From: CALXVA01 sp964587175
GTDB taxonomy: Bacteria > Bacillota > Clostridia > TANB77 > CAG-508
Assembly (NCBI GenBank): GCA_964587175.1
Contig: CAZPKK010000002.1
Coordinates: 1-61,087 of the forward strand
DNA: 61,087 nucleotides
Direction: 5' to 3'
In this document: in pieces, positions 44,643 through 53,815 of the stretch
Layout: every line of letters starts with the position of its first letter
Numbering within the stretch: position 1 is the first letter of the stretch
The notes under the pieces: model-generated
Told to the model about the DNA's origin: nothing
Database searches by the model: none
What the model saw: the letters and a program-made list of their open reading frames with translations, nothing else
Program-made: the position numbers and the translations under genes

Positions 44643-44758
44643 TTTTTAAGCCTCCATCCTATCCAAAAAGCAAGAATCCCACAAGTAACAGTTTTTAACC
44701 TGTCAACTGTGGGCTTTCTAAAAAGGCTAGTTTAAAGTTGTAACAGTCTTAATCCCTG

Positions 44759-45403
44759 TTAGCATGTTTCGCTTAGCAAAGCAGTAGCATACACGGTTGA
44801 ATACTCTGCTGTAATTTCTTTTACAATTTGCTTTTCTTCTTCCATTAAATCTTCTCCTAAATGAGACATCCTCCTGTCTAGTTTTTGTGTCATTTTAGCA
44901 CATTCTTTTAACTCTTTTTGAATTGCTTTTGGTATTTGTTTATCATACTTGTATTTTATTTTATGTTCTAAACTTGCCCAAAAATCCATTGCCATTGTTC
45001 TAATCTGTATCTCTGCTTTTACATCAATTGTTCCCATTGATAGACTTACAGGAACAGATACAATTAAATGATAGCTTGAATATCCACTCTCTTTTGGTGT
45101 TGTAACATAATCCTTTTTCTTTAAAATAGTTACATCTGGCATATTTTCTAACATTTCTACAATTTTATAAATATCTGGTATAAAAGAACATATGATTCTT
45201 ATTCCAGCTATATCATTTATTGTCTTGACCAAATTCTCTTGTGTTAACTCTAAACCTTTTTTCTTTAATTTTTTGTTAATACTTTCTTTACTTTTTATTC
45301 TACTAGTTATATGTTCAATTGGGTTATATTTATGTAATGTTTTAAATTCATTGTTAATTACCTCAATTTTTGTTTCTAATTGTTTTAGAGCTGCACTATA
45401 CAT
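44759..45403 (-). CDS. RelQ/YjbM-type small alarmone synthetase (214 aa)
   Basis: This single-domain (p)ppGpp synthetase lacks a hydrolase. It shows the RelA/SpoT fold: IEHITSRIKSKESINKKLKKKG, INDIAGIRIICSFIPDIYKI (conserved D-x-x-G-x-R), YVTTPKESGYSSYHLIV, VEIQIRT-like AEIQIRTMAMDFWASLEHKIKYK and a C-terminal helix. The nucleotide-binding and Mg residues are present, so it should be active. The chosen ATG 45403 has AAAAGG 11 bases upstream, but an open frame continues about 24 codons further upstream with plausible coding sequence (ELIVKKGENKLQEDVEYKRL) without an ATG; see findings. Confidence 0.88.
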   Translation of the reverse strand: MYSAALKQLETKIEVINNEFKTLHKYNPIEHITSRIKSKESINKKLKKKGLELTQENLVKTINDIAGIRIICSFIPDIYKIVEMLENMPDVTILKKKDYVTTPKESGYSSYHLIVSVPVSLSMGTIDVKAEIQIRTMAMDFWASLEHKIKYKYDKQIPKAIQKELKECAKMTQKLDRRMSHLGEDLMEEEKQIVKEITAEYSTVYATALLSETC

Positions 45404-45603
45404 GAGTGTGAGCCTTTTATATTCAACATCCTCTTGAAGTTTATTTTCACCCTTTTTTACTATTAATTCTCCTATAGGTCATCAACTCCCTTCGTTTTTA
45501 TTTATACACTAACTTTATGTCCTTTATGTGTAATTTTATTGTTTTTTTAAGTTTTGTTATACAAAGTTCATCGAAAATTTTGATTACATTAAGACTCATA
45601 CTC

Positions 45604-46776
45604 TTAATCTTGAATAAACTCTTCTAAATTTTTTTCTTTTAATTTTTTATTAGTATTCTCTTTAATAATTGCATAAATTACAGATACTATTGGTAATCCT
45701 ACTATCATACCTACTATTCCAAATAAACTACCACCAATCGTTATAGCAACTAGTACCCAAATTCCAGGAAGTCCCATATTTTTTCCAACCACATGTGGAT
45801 AAATCAAATTTCCTTCAACTTGTTGAAGAACAATGATAAATATTATAAATATTAATGCTTTTATTGGATTAATTACAACAATAAGAATCGCACCTACAAA
45901 ACCTCCTATAAAAGCTCCCACAATTGGTATAAATGCCATTAATCCTGTTAGTGCAGCTATTGGTCCTGCATATGGAATATTTAAAATCCACATACCAATA
46001 GCACAAAGTATTCCCAATATAACAGCTTCTTTTGCTTGTCCTGTTATAAAATTTCGAAAGGAATCCCTTGCAAGTCTACTAACTTTAATAATATAATCTG
46101 CCTTTTCTTTATTGAAACGAGCATAAATGAATTTTTTTGTTTGCTGTTTTAATTCTTCCTTATTTGCTAAAATATACACAGCAAATACAATTGCTATAAA
46201 AAAGTTTATAATATTACTAATAAAACCAGTTACTTGATTAATAGTAACATCTAATACATTTTTAGAAATATTCATTATTCCATCTTTTAATTCTTCAGTA
46301 TCAATTGTTATACTTTGTATAATATTATTTATCTCTGGAATTCTTTCCGTAGTTTCAATTGCAAAATCTTTTAATGTCTCTAAATAATTTGGTACATTGC
46401 TAATCAAATTGCTTATAACTTCATAAAATTCTGGAAGTATTAATACCATTATTATAGATATAATTGCAAGTATTGTAATAATAGATAAAATAATTGAAAA
46501 GACTCTTTTTATTCGTTTTTTCCTTTCTGTTCTTTTATCATTATTTTTAGTTTTTTTATTCTTACTTCTATTTTTAAATACTATATTCTCATAAAAAATC
46601 ATAAAAATATTTAATATAAAAGCAAACGCAAGTCCCCAAATAAATGGTGATATGATTTTTAAAATTGCTTTTATACCATTCCATACTGTTCCTAAATTAA
46701 TTGCTATTGCAAATAAAATAATTGTTACTATTACAATTTTTATAATTTGCTTTGTGTTTTCTTTGTCTAGTTTCAT
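45604..46776 (-). CDS. AI-2E/PerM-family membrane transporter (390 aa)
   Basis: The protein has the typical arrangement of this family: two N-terminal helices (IIKIVIVTIILFAIAINLG and IISPFIWGLAFAFILNI), a basic loop, another helix, a soluble segment (~115-190), and a cluster of four to five C-terminal helices including NIPYAGPIAALTGLMAFIPIVGAFIGG and LPGIWVLVAITIGGSLFGIVGMIVGLP. These are the conserved PYAG/PxxG segments of AI-2E exporters and YtvI, the latter a sporulation-linked member in Bacillus. The substrate is unknown; Na+ or a small solute is possible. AAAGGGA precedes the ATG. Confidence 0.88.
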   Translation of the reverse strand: MKLDKENTKQIIKIVIVTIILFAIAINLGTVWNGIKAILKIISPFIWGLAFAFILNIFMIFYENIVFKNRSKNKKTKNNDKRTERKKRIKRVFSIILSIITILAIISIIMVLILPEFYEVISNLISNVPNYLETLKDFAIETTERIPEINNIIQSITIDTEELKDGIMNISKNVLDVTINQVTGFISNIINFFIAIVFAVYILANKEELKQQTKKFIYARFNKEKADYIIKVSRLARDSFRNFITGQAKEAVILGILCAIGMWILNIPYAGPIAALTGLMAFIPIVGAFIGGFVGAILIVVINPIKALIFIIFIIVLQQVEGNLIYPHVVGKNMGLPGIWVLVAITIGGSLFGIVGMIVGLPIVSVIYAIIKENTNKKLKEKNLEEFIQD

Positions 46777-46852
46777 AAGATTCCCTTTCTTTAATTTTTA
46801 TTAATTATAAAATCAAATATATAATATCAAAAAAATTGTAATTTTACAACTG

Positions 46853-49174
46853 TTAATTTGTTTTTCTAAGTCGCAAACTATTTAGCGTAACCGTAATACT
46901 GCTCAAAGTCATTGCAAGAGATGCAATCATAGGGTTCATTGTAATTCCCCAAAAACTAAATACTCCTATTGCAATTGGTATCATACAAATATTGTAGAAA
47001 AATGCCCAAAACAAATTTTGTTTTATATTTCTGATAGTCTTTCTGCTAATATTCATAAGTTCTGGTATTTTTTCCAAATTATCTTTCATTAATACCACAT
47101 CACTACTGTCCATAGCAATATCTGTACCACTTCCTACTGCTACTCCTATGTCTGATGTAACCAAACTTACACTATCATTAATTCCGTCTCCACACATCAT
47201 AACTAAGCCTTCTTGCTTTAGTTCTTTTATTTTTTCAGCTTTTTCTTTTGGAAGCACATTTGCTATAATATTAGTTATACCAATACTATCTGCAATTGCT
47301 CTGGCTGTTTTTTCATTGTCTCCTGTAAGCATAACAACCTTAATATTCTTTTTATGTAGTCTTTCTATTACATCTTTTGCATTTTCTTTTATAACGTCTT
47401 TTACACCAATTAAAGCAATTAAATTATAGTTTTCTTTAATTGTATCAGCATACCCATTTTTTACTTGTGTATCTTCTTTCTTGCTTACACTCTCTGCAAC
47501 AAATAAGATACTGTTTCCTTCTGTTTCTAATTCTTCCTCATCTTCTGTCACTATCTTTATATCTACATTATTTTGTTTCATTAATTTACTATTTCCAATC
47601 AAATAGCTTTTATTATTATATTCAGCACTAACTCCATATCCCGCAATATTTTTGAAATCATCTATTTGGGTTAATTCTACATTATTTTCTTTAGCATAAT
47701 TAACAATTCCTCGTGCAATTGGATGTTCTGATTTATTTTCAATGCTTGCAACAATTTTGATTATTTCAGCATTGCTTTTTGCTAATTGTTCTTGCTTAGA
47801 AGTTGATTTTTCTAAATTATCATTTTTAAGTTTATTTTCTGTATAATTAAACATTTTACTTACACTAAGCTTGCCCTTTGTAAGTGTACCTGTTTTATCA
47901 AACACTACTGTTTTTACTTTATGGGCATTTTCTAAGCTTTCACTATTTTTAATTAAGATTCCCTCTCTACTTGCAACTCCAGAAGATATCACTATTGCAA
48001 GAGGAGTAGCTAGTCCTAAACTACAAGGACATGCAACAACTAAAACTGTAATAAATACATTTATTGCAAATCCAAATGTTTGACCAATGATAAGCCATAC
48101 TATTGAGGAAAGAATTGCTATTATAATAATAGCCGGAACAAAAAAGCTACTTATTTTGTCTGCTATTTTTGCAATAGGAGCTTTTGTATTTGTTGCTTCA
48201 ACTACCATTCTCACTATTTCAGACACAGTAGATTCCTTTCCTATTTTTTCAGCTCTGTATTTTATTGCTCCTTCAAAATTGATACTACCAGCAATCACTT
48301 TGCTTCCTACTTCTTTTTTTGAAGGTGTACTTTCTCCTGTCACAAAAGATTCATCTATATGTGTAATACCTTCTACCACTTCTCCATCTACTGCTATTTT
48401 TTCTCCAGGCTTACATATAACTATATCTCCTTTTAAAATCTCATCAAGGGTAACTTCTTTCTCTTTTCCGTCTCTTAAAATTGTTGCTCTATTTGGAGTA
48501 ATCATCATTAAACTTTGTATTGCTTCTTTTGTCTTATCTTTATTGCGAGCTTCAACATATCTACCAATATGAATAAAGAAAAGAATTATAACAACAGATT
48601 CAAAATATAAATTTTCTACATATTCATGATGTCCTTTAAAAACCATATACGTCCCATAGATACTGTATAAAAGACTACTTAATACTCCTAGTCCTACTAA
48701 AGTGTCCATATTGGCAGTTCTATGTATTAAGTTTTTATATCCGTTTTTTAAAATATCCCATCCCATAATAATGGCAATAATACTAAAAAGAAATAGTGTA
48801 ACAGTGTAATTTATAGGATTGTTGTGCATGCTTAGAAAAGGGACTTCTGGCAAACCTATCATATGACCCATAGCAATATATAATGTTAATATCGCTATAA
48901 TAGTAAAGCCCCATAGCTTATATTTTTCTCTTGACTTTTTCTTTTCTTCTTTTTGTAAATTATCAATCCCTAGACTTTCAAACCCAGCTTTTTGTACAAA
49001 TTTTTCAATTTGAGGGATAGCCAATTTCTTTTCATCATATTCAACACTTGCATTGTTCATAACCAGATTAACAGTGGCATTTATTATACCTTCTTGTTTG
49101 TTTAAGTATTTTTCTAAACCACTAGAACAAGCACTACAAGTCATTCCATCTATTTTCAATAAAACCTTTTTCAC
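46853..49174 (-). CDS. copA: Copper-translocating P1B-type ATPase (773 aa)
   Basis: This pump exports Cu(I) from the cytoplasm. I chose GTG 49172-49174, seven bases after GGAGGG, rather than an ATG 20 codons upstream. One heavy-metal-associated domain holds GMTCSACSSGLEK (~10-22). Membrane metal motif CPC occurs in VVACPCSLGLATPLA; the phosphorylated Asp is in VFDKTGTLTKGK; the actuator loop contains FVTGESTPSKKE; the nucleotide domain has SEHPIARGI (HP locus); and the hinge reads CGDGINDSVSL. About eight helices are visible. A partner chaperone gene sits directly upstream. Confidence 0.95.
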   Translation of the reverse strand: MKKVLLKIDGMTCSACSSGLEKYLNKQEGIINATVNLVMNNASVEYDEKKLAIPQIEKFVQKAGFESLGIDNLQKEEKKKSREKYKLWGFTIIAILTLYIAMGHMIGLPEVPFLSMHNNPINYTVTLFLFSIIAIIMGWDILKNGYKNLIHRTANMDTLVGLGVLSSLLYSIYGTYMVFKGHHEYVENLYFESVVIILFFIHIGRYVEARNKDKTKEAIQSLMMITPNRATILRDGKEKEVTLDEILKGDIVICKPGEKIAVDGEVVEGITHIDESFVTGESTPSKKEVGSKVIAGSINFEGAIKYRAEKIGKESTVSEIVRMVVEATNTKAPIAKIADKISSFFVPAIIIIAILSSIVWLIIGQTFGFAINVFITVLVVACPCSLGLATPLAIVISSGVASREGILIKNSESLENAHKVKTVVFDKTGTLTKGKLSVSKMFNYTENKLKNDNLEKSTSKQEQLAKSNAEIIKIVASIENKSEHPIARGIVNYAKENNVELTQIDDFKNIAGYGVSAEYNNKSYLIGNSKLMKQNNVDIKIVTEDEEELETEGNSILFVAESVSKKEDTQVKNGYADTIKENYNLIALIGVKDVIKENAKDVIERLHKKNIKVVMLTGDNEKTARAIADSIGITNIIANVLPKEKAEKIKELKQEGLVMMCGDGINDSVSLVTSDIGVAVGSGTDIAMDSSDVVLMKDNLEKIPELMNISRKTIRNIKQNLFWAFFYNICMIPIAIGVFSFWGITMNPMIASLAMTLSSITVTLNSLRLRKTN

Positions 49175-49282
49175 TTTTATCTCCCTCCTTTCAAAAATGG
49201 TAAAGACGCTCCTTTTAATTGATTTTTTAATCAATTCATTATTCGTTTTTCTTTAAATTTTAGGAACGTCCATCTTATTTCA

Positions 49283-49489
49283 TTATTCTGCCTCAAAGCC
49301 TGCATCTACTACAACTTCTCTTATTTCATCTAGTTCGATTTTATTATCATCATATTTTATTTCTGCTTTTGCATCTTCTAGGCTAACTTTTGCATTTTCT
49401 ATTCCATCTTGATTATTTAGTATTTTTGTTAACCTTGTACTACACCCTTCACAATGCATCCCTTTAATTTTTAAACATACTTCTTTCAT
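49283..49489 (-). CDS. copZ: CopZ-like copper chaperone (68 aa)
   Basis: This is a single HMA domain: KIKGMHCEGCSTRLTKILNNQDG with the metal-binding C-x-x-C, and a ferredoxin-like ending VVVDAGFEAE. It delivers Cu(I) to CopA, encoded 100 bases downstream on the same strand. Between them lies the perfect palindrome AATTGATT/AATCAATT at 49218-49237. AAGGAGG precedes the ATG. A second chaperone or a CsoR-type regulator is not seen nearby. Confidence 0.9.
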   Translation of the reverse strand: MKEVCLKIKGMHCEGCSTRLTKILNNQDGIENAKVSLEDAKAEIKYDDNKIELDEIREVVVDAGFEAE

Positions 49490-49499
49490 AATAACCTCC

Positions 49500-50807
49500 T
49501 TATTCTTTTATTATATACTCTTCAAATTCTTTTTTCGACATTGGTTTTGCATAATAATACCCTTGTATTATATCACATCCCTTTTCTTCAAGATAATCTT
49601 TTTGCTCTTTAGTTTCCACCCCTTCTGCTATTGAGATAAGCTTTAGCTCTTTTGCAATATTTAATATATAGTCAATAATGTTTTTTTCAGTTTTTCCTAT
49701 TTTATCAACAAATGATTTGTCTATTTTTATTATATCTGCTGGCATATCTTGCAAAATATTTAATGAGGAATAACCTGTTCCAAAATCATCAATAGAAATT
49801 AAAAACCCTAACGCTTTTATTTTATTCATTATTTCAATAATATCTATTCCAGCTTCTATCGTAGCACTTTCTGTAATCTCTAAATCAATTTTGTTCGTAT
49901 TTATTCCATACTTTGAAGCTATCAGCATATATTTTTCTAGGAAATGTTCATCTAAAAAATGCTCTCTTGACACATTTACGGATACAATTGGTTCTTTATT
50001 ATATTTTTCTTTCCATGTCTGCATATCACTGCACACTCTCTCGAAAATATATAAATCTAGTTTTAAAATAAACTTGTTTTTTTCAAATACTGATATAAAT
50101 TCATTAGGAGATTTAATTTTCCCATCATTATTCCATCTCACCAATGCCTCTGCTCCATATAAAGTCTCAGTTTTTGCATATATCTTTGGTTGATAATATA
50201 CTTCAAATTCTTTATTTGCAAGTGCCTTATTCATTTCATGTTCTATTTTGCTTTCCAGCTCTAGTTCCTTTTCCATCTTTTTATCATAAATATGGAATTT
50301 GTCAAACACATCACCTTTTGATGCAGAATGTGCAATAAATGCTTTATCCATCACTAAAGAAATATTATCATCCTCATCTGTTATTTTGTAAACCCCCATA
50401 TTTACAGAAAGACTATATGTATTATCTTCTATTTTTAAAGTTTCGATATTTCTAACTATTTCGCTTAGCATTTTATTTATATCTTCATCAAATTCAAATA
50501 ATGCCACAAAATAATCATTAAAATATCTGGCTACTAAACTTTCTTTACCTAATAGTTTCTCAAGTTCTTCTCCAATTCCTTTAAGGAGTGTATCCCCAAC
50601 CTTATAGCTATATGCTCTATTAATCATTTTAAATTTATTTATATCTAAAACAATAATATACTGATTTTTGGTCTTTTCTTGTTTTTTTCGTTTGTTTAGT
50701 ATTTCTTGTCCTTTTTCTCTAAAATAATAAACATTACCTTTTTTAGTTACTGGATCTATATATGCATATTTATATAATTTTCTTTCCTTCTTATTCTTTT
50801 TTAACAT
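49500..50807 (-). CDS. GGDEF-EAL protein with degenerate GGDEF, probable c-di-GMP phosphodiesterase (435 aa)
   Basis: The N-terminal GGDEF-like domain (~35-165) has lost its signature: where GGDEF is expected the sequence reads FNDYF (ARYFNDYFVALFEF), so cyclase activity is unlikely, though GTP binding could regulate. The EAL domain (~180-430) keeps the catalytic set: EALVRW, the Asn in VSVNVSREHF, EITES, DDFGTGYSS, IKIDKSFV, AEGVET and the Gln in IIQGYYYAKP. It should hydrolyse c-di-GMP. No membrane segment or PAS domain is present. It follows copZ closely but is independent in function. GGGAGAA precedes the ATG. Confidence 0.9.
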   Translation of the reverse strand: MLKKNKKERKLYKYAYIDPVTKKGNVYYFREKGQEILNKRKKQEKTKNQYIIVLDINKFKMINRAYSYKVGDTLLKGIGEELEKLLGKESLVARYFNDYFVALFEFDEDINKMLSEIVRNIETLKIEDNTYSLSVNMGVYKITDEDDNISLVMDKAFIAHSASKGDVFDKFHIYDKKMEKELELESKIEHEMNKALANKEFEVYYQPKIYAKTETLYGAEALVRWNNDGKIKSPNEFISVFEKNKFILKLDLYIFERVCSDMQTWKEKYNKEPIVSVNVSREHFLDEHFLEKYMLIASKYGINTNKIDLEITESATIEAGIDIIEIMNKIKALGFLISIDDFGTGYSSLNILQDMPADIIKIDKSFVDKIGKTEKNIIDYILNIAKELKLISIAEGVETKEQKDYLEEKGCDIIQGYYYAKPMSKKEFEEYIIKE

Positions 50808-50889
50808 ATTTTATTCTCCCATTACTTATATATTTCAATATATATAATATCAGAGAGAAAAAAATTAATCAAGATTTTAGTAAAATTCC

Positions 50890-50947
50890 AAATTAGGGAC
50901 AGGTATATTTTTGGAAAAAAGTGGAAAAATACGCCTGTCCCCAATTT
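50890..50947. repeat. GGGACAGG-type long inverted repeat
   Basis: The arms 50890-50912 and 50925-50947 pair almost fully (left AAATTAGGGACAGGTATATT; right ending CCTGTCCCCAATTT). The same GGGACAG...CTGTCCC ends occur at 23722 and 27811, indicating a dispersed palindromic family in intergenic spaces. Confidence 0.6.
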
Positions 50948-50956
50948 GGAAAAAAT

Positions 50957-50988
50957 AAACCGCTATAAGCTAATACTTATAACGGTTT
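50957..50988 (-). terminator. Terminator after rny
   Basis: AAACCGCTATAAG and CTTATAACGGTTT form a 13-bp stem with one mismatch around CTAATA, ten bases past the rny stop on the minus strand. Confidence 0.75.
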
Positions 50989-50997
50989 AAATTAGTT

Positions 50998-52539
50998 TTA
51001 TTTCGCATAATCTACTACTCTTGTTTCTCTAACAAGGTTTACCTTTATTTGTCCTGGATATTCCATCTCTTCCTCAACTTTTTTAGCTATATCTCTCGCC
51101 ATTATTACCATTTGGTCATCTGATATTTTGTCTGGTTTTACTATAATTCTTATTTCTCTACCAGCTTGTATCGCAAAGGATTTTTCGACTCCATCAAATG
51201 AATCAGCTACACCTTCAAGAGCTTCTAGTCTCTTTATGTAATTTTCAAGAGTTTCACGTCTTGCACCAGGTCTTGATGCTGATATAGCATCTGATGCCTG
51301 TACTAATACAGCTTCTATAGTTTGAGGTTCTACATCTCCATGGTGTGCTTGTACTGCATTTATTACTTTATCATTTTCTTTATATTTCTTTAGAATCTCC
51401 ACGCCTATTTCAACATGTGTACCTTCCATATCATGATCTAGTGCTTTTCCTATATCATGTAATAGTCCTGCACGCCTAGCTAGTTTTGGGTCTAATCCAA
51501 GTTCTTCTGCCATAATTCTTGCTAGATTAGATACTTCTATAGAGTGATTTAATACATTTTGGCCATAACTTGTTCTATATTTTAATTTACCAATTAACTT
51601 AATTAAATCTGGATGTAATCCAACTACTCCAGTTTCTAAAACGGCTCTTTCCCCTTCTTCTTTTATTGTATTTTCAACTTCTTCTTTCGCTTTTTCTACC
51701 ATTTCTTCAATCTTTGCAGGATGAATTCTGCCATCTTCAATCAATTTCTCTAAAGCTATTTTAGCGACTTCTCTTCTTAATGGGTCAAACCCTGAAATTA
51801 CAACTGCTTCTGGAGTATCATCAATTATTAAATCAATTCCCGTTAATGTTTCTAAAGCTTTTATATTTCTGCCCTCTCTACCTATAATTCTTCCTTTCAT
51901 ATCATCATTAGGAAGTGAAACTATAGATACAGTTGTTTCAGATGTATGATCCGCTGCACATTTCTGTATAGCATAACCAACAATCTCTTTAGCGGATTTT
52001 GTAGCTTCTTCCTTGGCTTTACTTTCAAATTCTCTTATTAATAATGCCTTTTCAGCAGTCATTGTTTTTTCAATTTCTGAAAGCAGTTTTTTCTTTGCCT
52101 CTTCTCGAGATAAACCTGAGATTCTCTGCAACTCTTCTATTTGCTTGTTAAGAATCTGGTTTATTTCTTCTTTTTTAGCTTCTAAATCCTTTTCCTTTTG
52201 TACTAAATCTCTTTCTTTCTTGTCCACCATATCAAGCTTTTTCTCTAAATTTTCTTCTTTTTGAATTAATCTTCGTTCTTGTCCTTGTACTTCGCCTCTT
52301 CTTTCTCTAATCTCTTCATCTAAATCTTTCCTTGCACTTAAAATTTCTTCTTTAGCTTTAAAAATTTCTTCTTTTTTATTATTCTCTGCTTCAATCTTTG
52401 CTCTTTCAATTATTTGTTTTGCTTCATTTTCCGCACTTTTCAATTTAGATTCAGCAATTTTCTTTCTTATCATTACTCCTACAAAAGTAAATACAACTGC
52501 TGTGATTAGAAATATGGCGATATAGATTACTATGTTCAT
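50998..52539 (-). CDS. rny: Ribonuclease Y (513 aa)
   Basis: This membrane-anchored endoribonuclease starts mRNA decay in Firmicutes. The N-terminal helix (IVIYIAIFLITAVVFTFVGVMI) is followed by a long charged coiled coil (~35-190), a KH domain (SIVSLPNDDMKGRIIGREGRN, the GRIIGREG loop) and an HD domain with GLLHDIGKALDHD and the IGVEILKKYKEN ... AVQAHHGDVEP segment. I chose the second ATG at 52537-52539, nine bases from GAGGTG, because the first is only two to three bases away. The length is close to the usual 520. Confidence 0.95.
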   Translation of the reverse strand: MNIVIYIAIFLITAVVFTFVGVMIRKKIAESKLKSAENEAKQIIERAKIEAENNKKEEIFKAKEEILSARKDLDEEIRERRGEVQGQERRLIQKEENLEKKLDMVDKKERDLVQKEKDLEAKKEEINQILNKQIEELQRISGLSREEAKKKLLSEIEKTMTAEKALLIREFESKAKEEATKSAKEIVGYAIQKCAADHTSETTVSIVSLPNDDMKGRIIGREGRNIKALETLTGIDLIIDDTPEAVVISGFDPLRREVAKIALEKLIEDGRIHPAKIEEMVEKAKEEVENTIKEEGERAVLETGVVGLHPDLIKLIGKLKYRTSYGQNVLNHSIEVSNLARIMAEELGLDPKLARRAGLLHDIGKALDHDMEGTHVEIGVEILKKYKENDKVINAVQAHHGDVEPQTIEAVLVQASDAISASRPGARRETLENYIKRLEALEGVADSFDGVEKSFAIQAGREIRIIVKPDKISDDQMVIMARDIAKKVEEEMEYPGQIKVNLVRETRVVDYAK

Positions 52540-52720
52540 AATCATTACACCTCTTTCTATTTAATTTTCAATGTACAATAAATATATCTAAATCCATATA
52601 ATATATTTTTCCCATACATATATATTTTATATTTATTATTGTAAACTGTCAAGAGGTTTTTAGTATTTTTTTTAGTCTAAAAGACAAGCTTGCATTTTAA
52701 TTAAATCCTTCCTAAAAAAA

Positions 52721-52771
52721 CTAGAATAGATGCATATTTTTCAAAAGGCAAAAAGTATACACCTATTCTAG
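52721..52771. repeat. CTAGAATA-type inverted repeat, second copy
   Basis: The left arm starts CTAGAATAGATGCATATTTT and the right arm ends CACCTATTCTAG; the outer nine bases pair perfectly and the rest with G-U pairs. It is related to the longer perfect element at 21847-21943. It lies between xerD and rny. Confidence 0.55.
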
Positions 52772-52809
52772 CTATTTATTAAAACTATTTCTAATAATAT
52801 GTTTTTTAA

Positions 52810-53691
52810 TTAAGCTCTTGGATGAGTCTTTTTATATATTTCTTTTAATCCCTCATCTTGGAATTGCATATATACTTGTGTTGATGATATATCAGAATGT
52901 CCAAGCATTGTTTGGATTGCTTTTAAATCTGCACCATTTTGCAATAAATGTGTAGCAAAAGAATGTCTTAGTATATGAGGGGTAATATCTTTTGTAATAT
53001 GTGCTTGTTCTTTATAAAACTTAACAATTTTCCAGAAGCCTTGTCTAGTTAGTCTTTTTCCGTTTACATTAACAAATAATGCTTGCTCATTTTCGTCTTT
53101 AATCATTATAGGTCTAGCCTCATTTATATACTCTCTTAATGCTGCCGTTGATATTGAACCTATTGGTACATTTCTTTGTTTATTAGCTGATTTACATGTA
53201 ATAAATCCATCTTTTAAGTTTAAATCATCTACATTTAATGAGATGATTTCGGTTACTCTCATACCTGTTGCATAGGCAACTTCTAACATTGCCTTATCTC
53301 TAGTTCCTTTTAAATCAACATCTTTTGGTTGACTTAGAAGTTTCTCTACTTCTTCAGACGTTAATACACTTGGCACTCTTTTTTCCACTTTTGGTGATTG
53401 AATATTTTCAGTTGGGTCACGTTTTATTTTTTTTACTCTAATTAGATATTGATAAAATGATCTAATAGAAGCTAAGCTTCTTGATACTGTGGATGTCTTT
53501 TTTCCCATTGTCTGTAAGTATTTTAAATAATCGTTTATTTGTTTTGCATCTACTTTTAGATAATTTATATGGTTTTGACTTAAGTATTTTTCATATTGGC
53601 GAATATCTCTGCTGTATGATTGTAGTGTGTTATTTGATGCCCTTTTCTCGTTTTGTAAAAAATCCAAAAATTGTTTAATCTGTTTTTCCAT
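52810..53691 (-). CDS. xerD: Site-specific tyrosine recombinase XerD (293 aa)
   Basis: XerD resolves chromosome dimers at dif sites. The N-terminal SAM-like domain (FLDFLQNEKRASNNTLQSYS) is followed by the catalytic domain with the first Arg in YATGMRVTEIISL, the HILRHSFATHLL box and the GHSDISSTQVYMQ box ending with the nucleophilic Tyr. Length is typical for XerD. The neighbourhood (spoIIM, an EndoQ homolog, xerD) is the same gene group as in Bacillus, which supports XerD over an element integrase. Confidence 0.93.
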   Translation of the reverse strand: MEKQIKQFLDFLQNEKRASNNTLQSYSRDIRQYEKYLSQNHINYLKVDAKQINDYLKYLQTMGKKTSTVSRSLASIRSFYQYLIRVKKIKRDPTENIQSPKVEKRVPSVLTSEEVEKLLSQPKDVDLKGTRDKAMLEVAYATGMRVTEIISLNVDDLNLKDGFITCKSANKQRNVPIGSISTAALREYINEARPIMIKDENEQALFVNVNGKRLTRQGFWKIVKFYKEQAHITKDITPHILRHSFATHLLQNGADLKAIQTMLGHSDISSTQVYMQFQDEGLKEIYKKTHPRA

Positions 53692-53815
53692 TTTGTCATT
53701 ACCCCTTCTTTTATTAATATCTAATTTTATAATTTACATAAACATTGTATATGTTATATCAAATTCCTTAAGAAAAGTAAATACATTTTTTTAATTTTTT
53801 TTATTTTTTTGCTTA

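Noticed and set aside
44660..44740. 6S-like or other RNA gene between the RelQ-like gene and its downstream neighbour
   Set aside because: A CCCACA/TGTGGG stem with weaker inner pairing is visible, but the structure is short and more like a terminator or attenuator.
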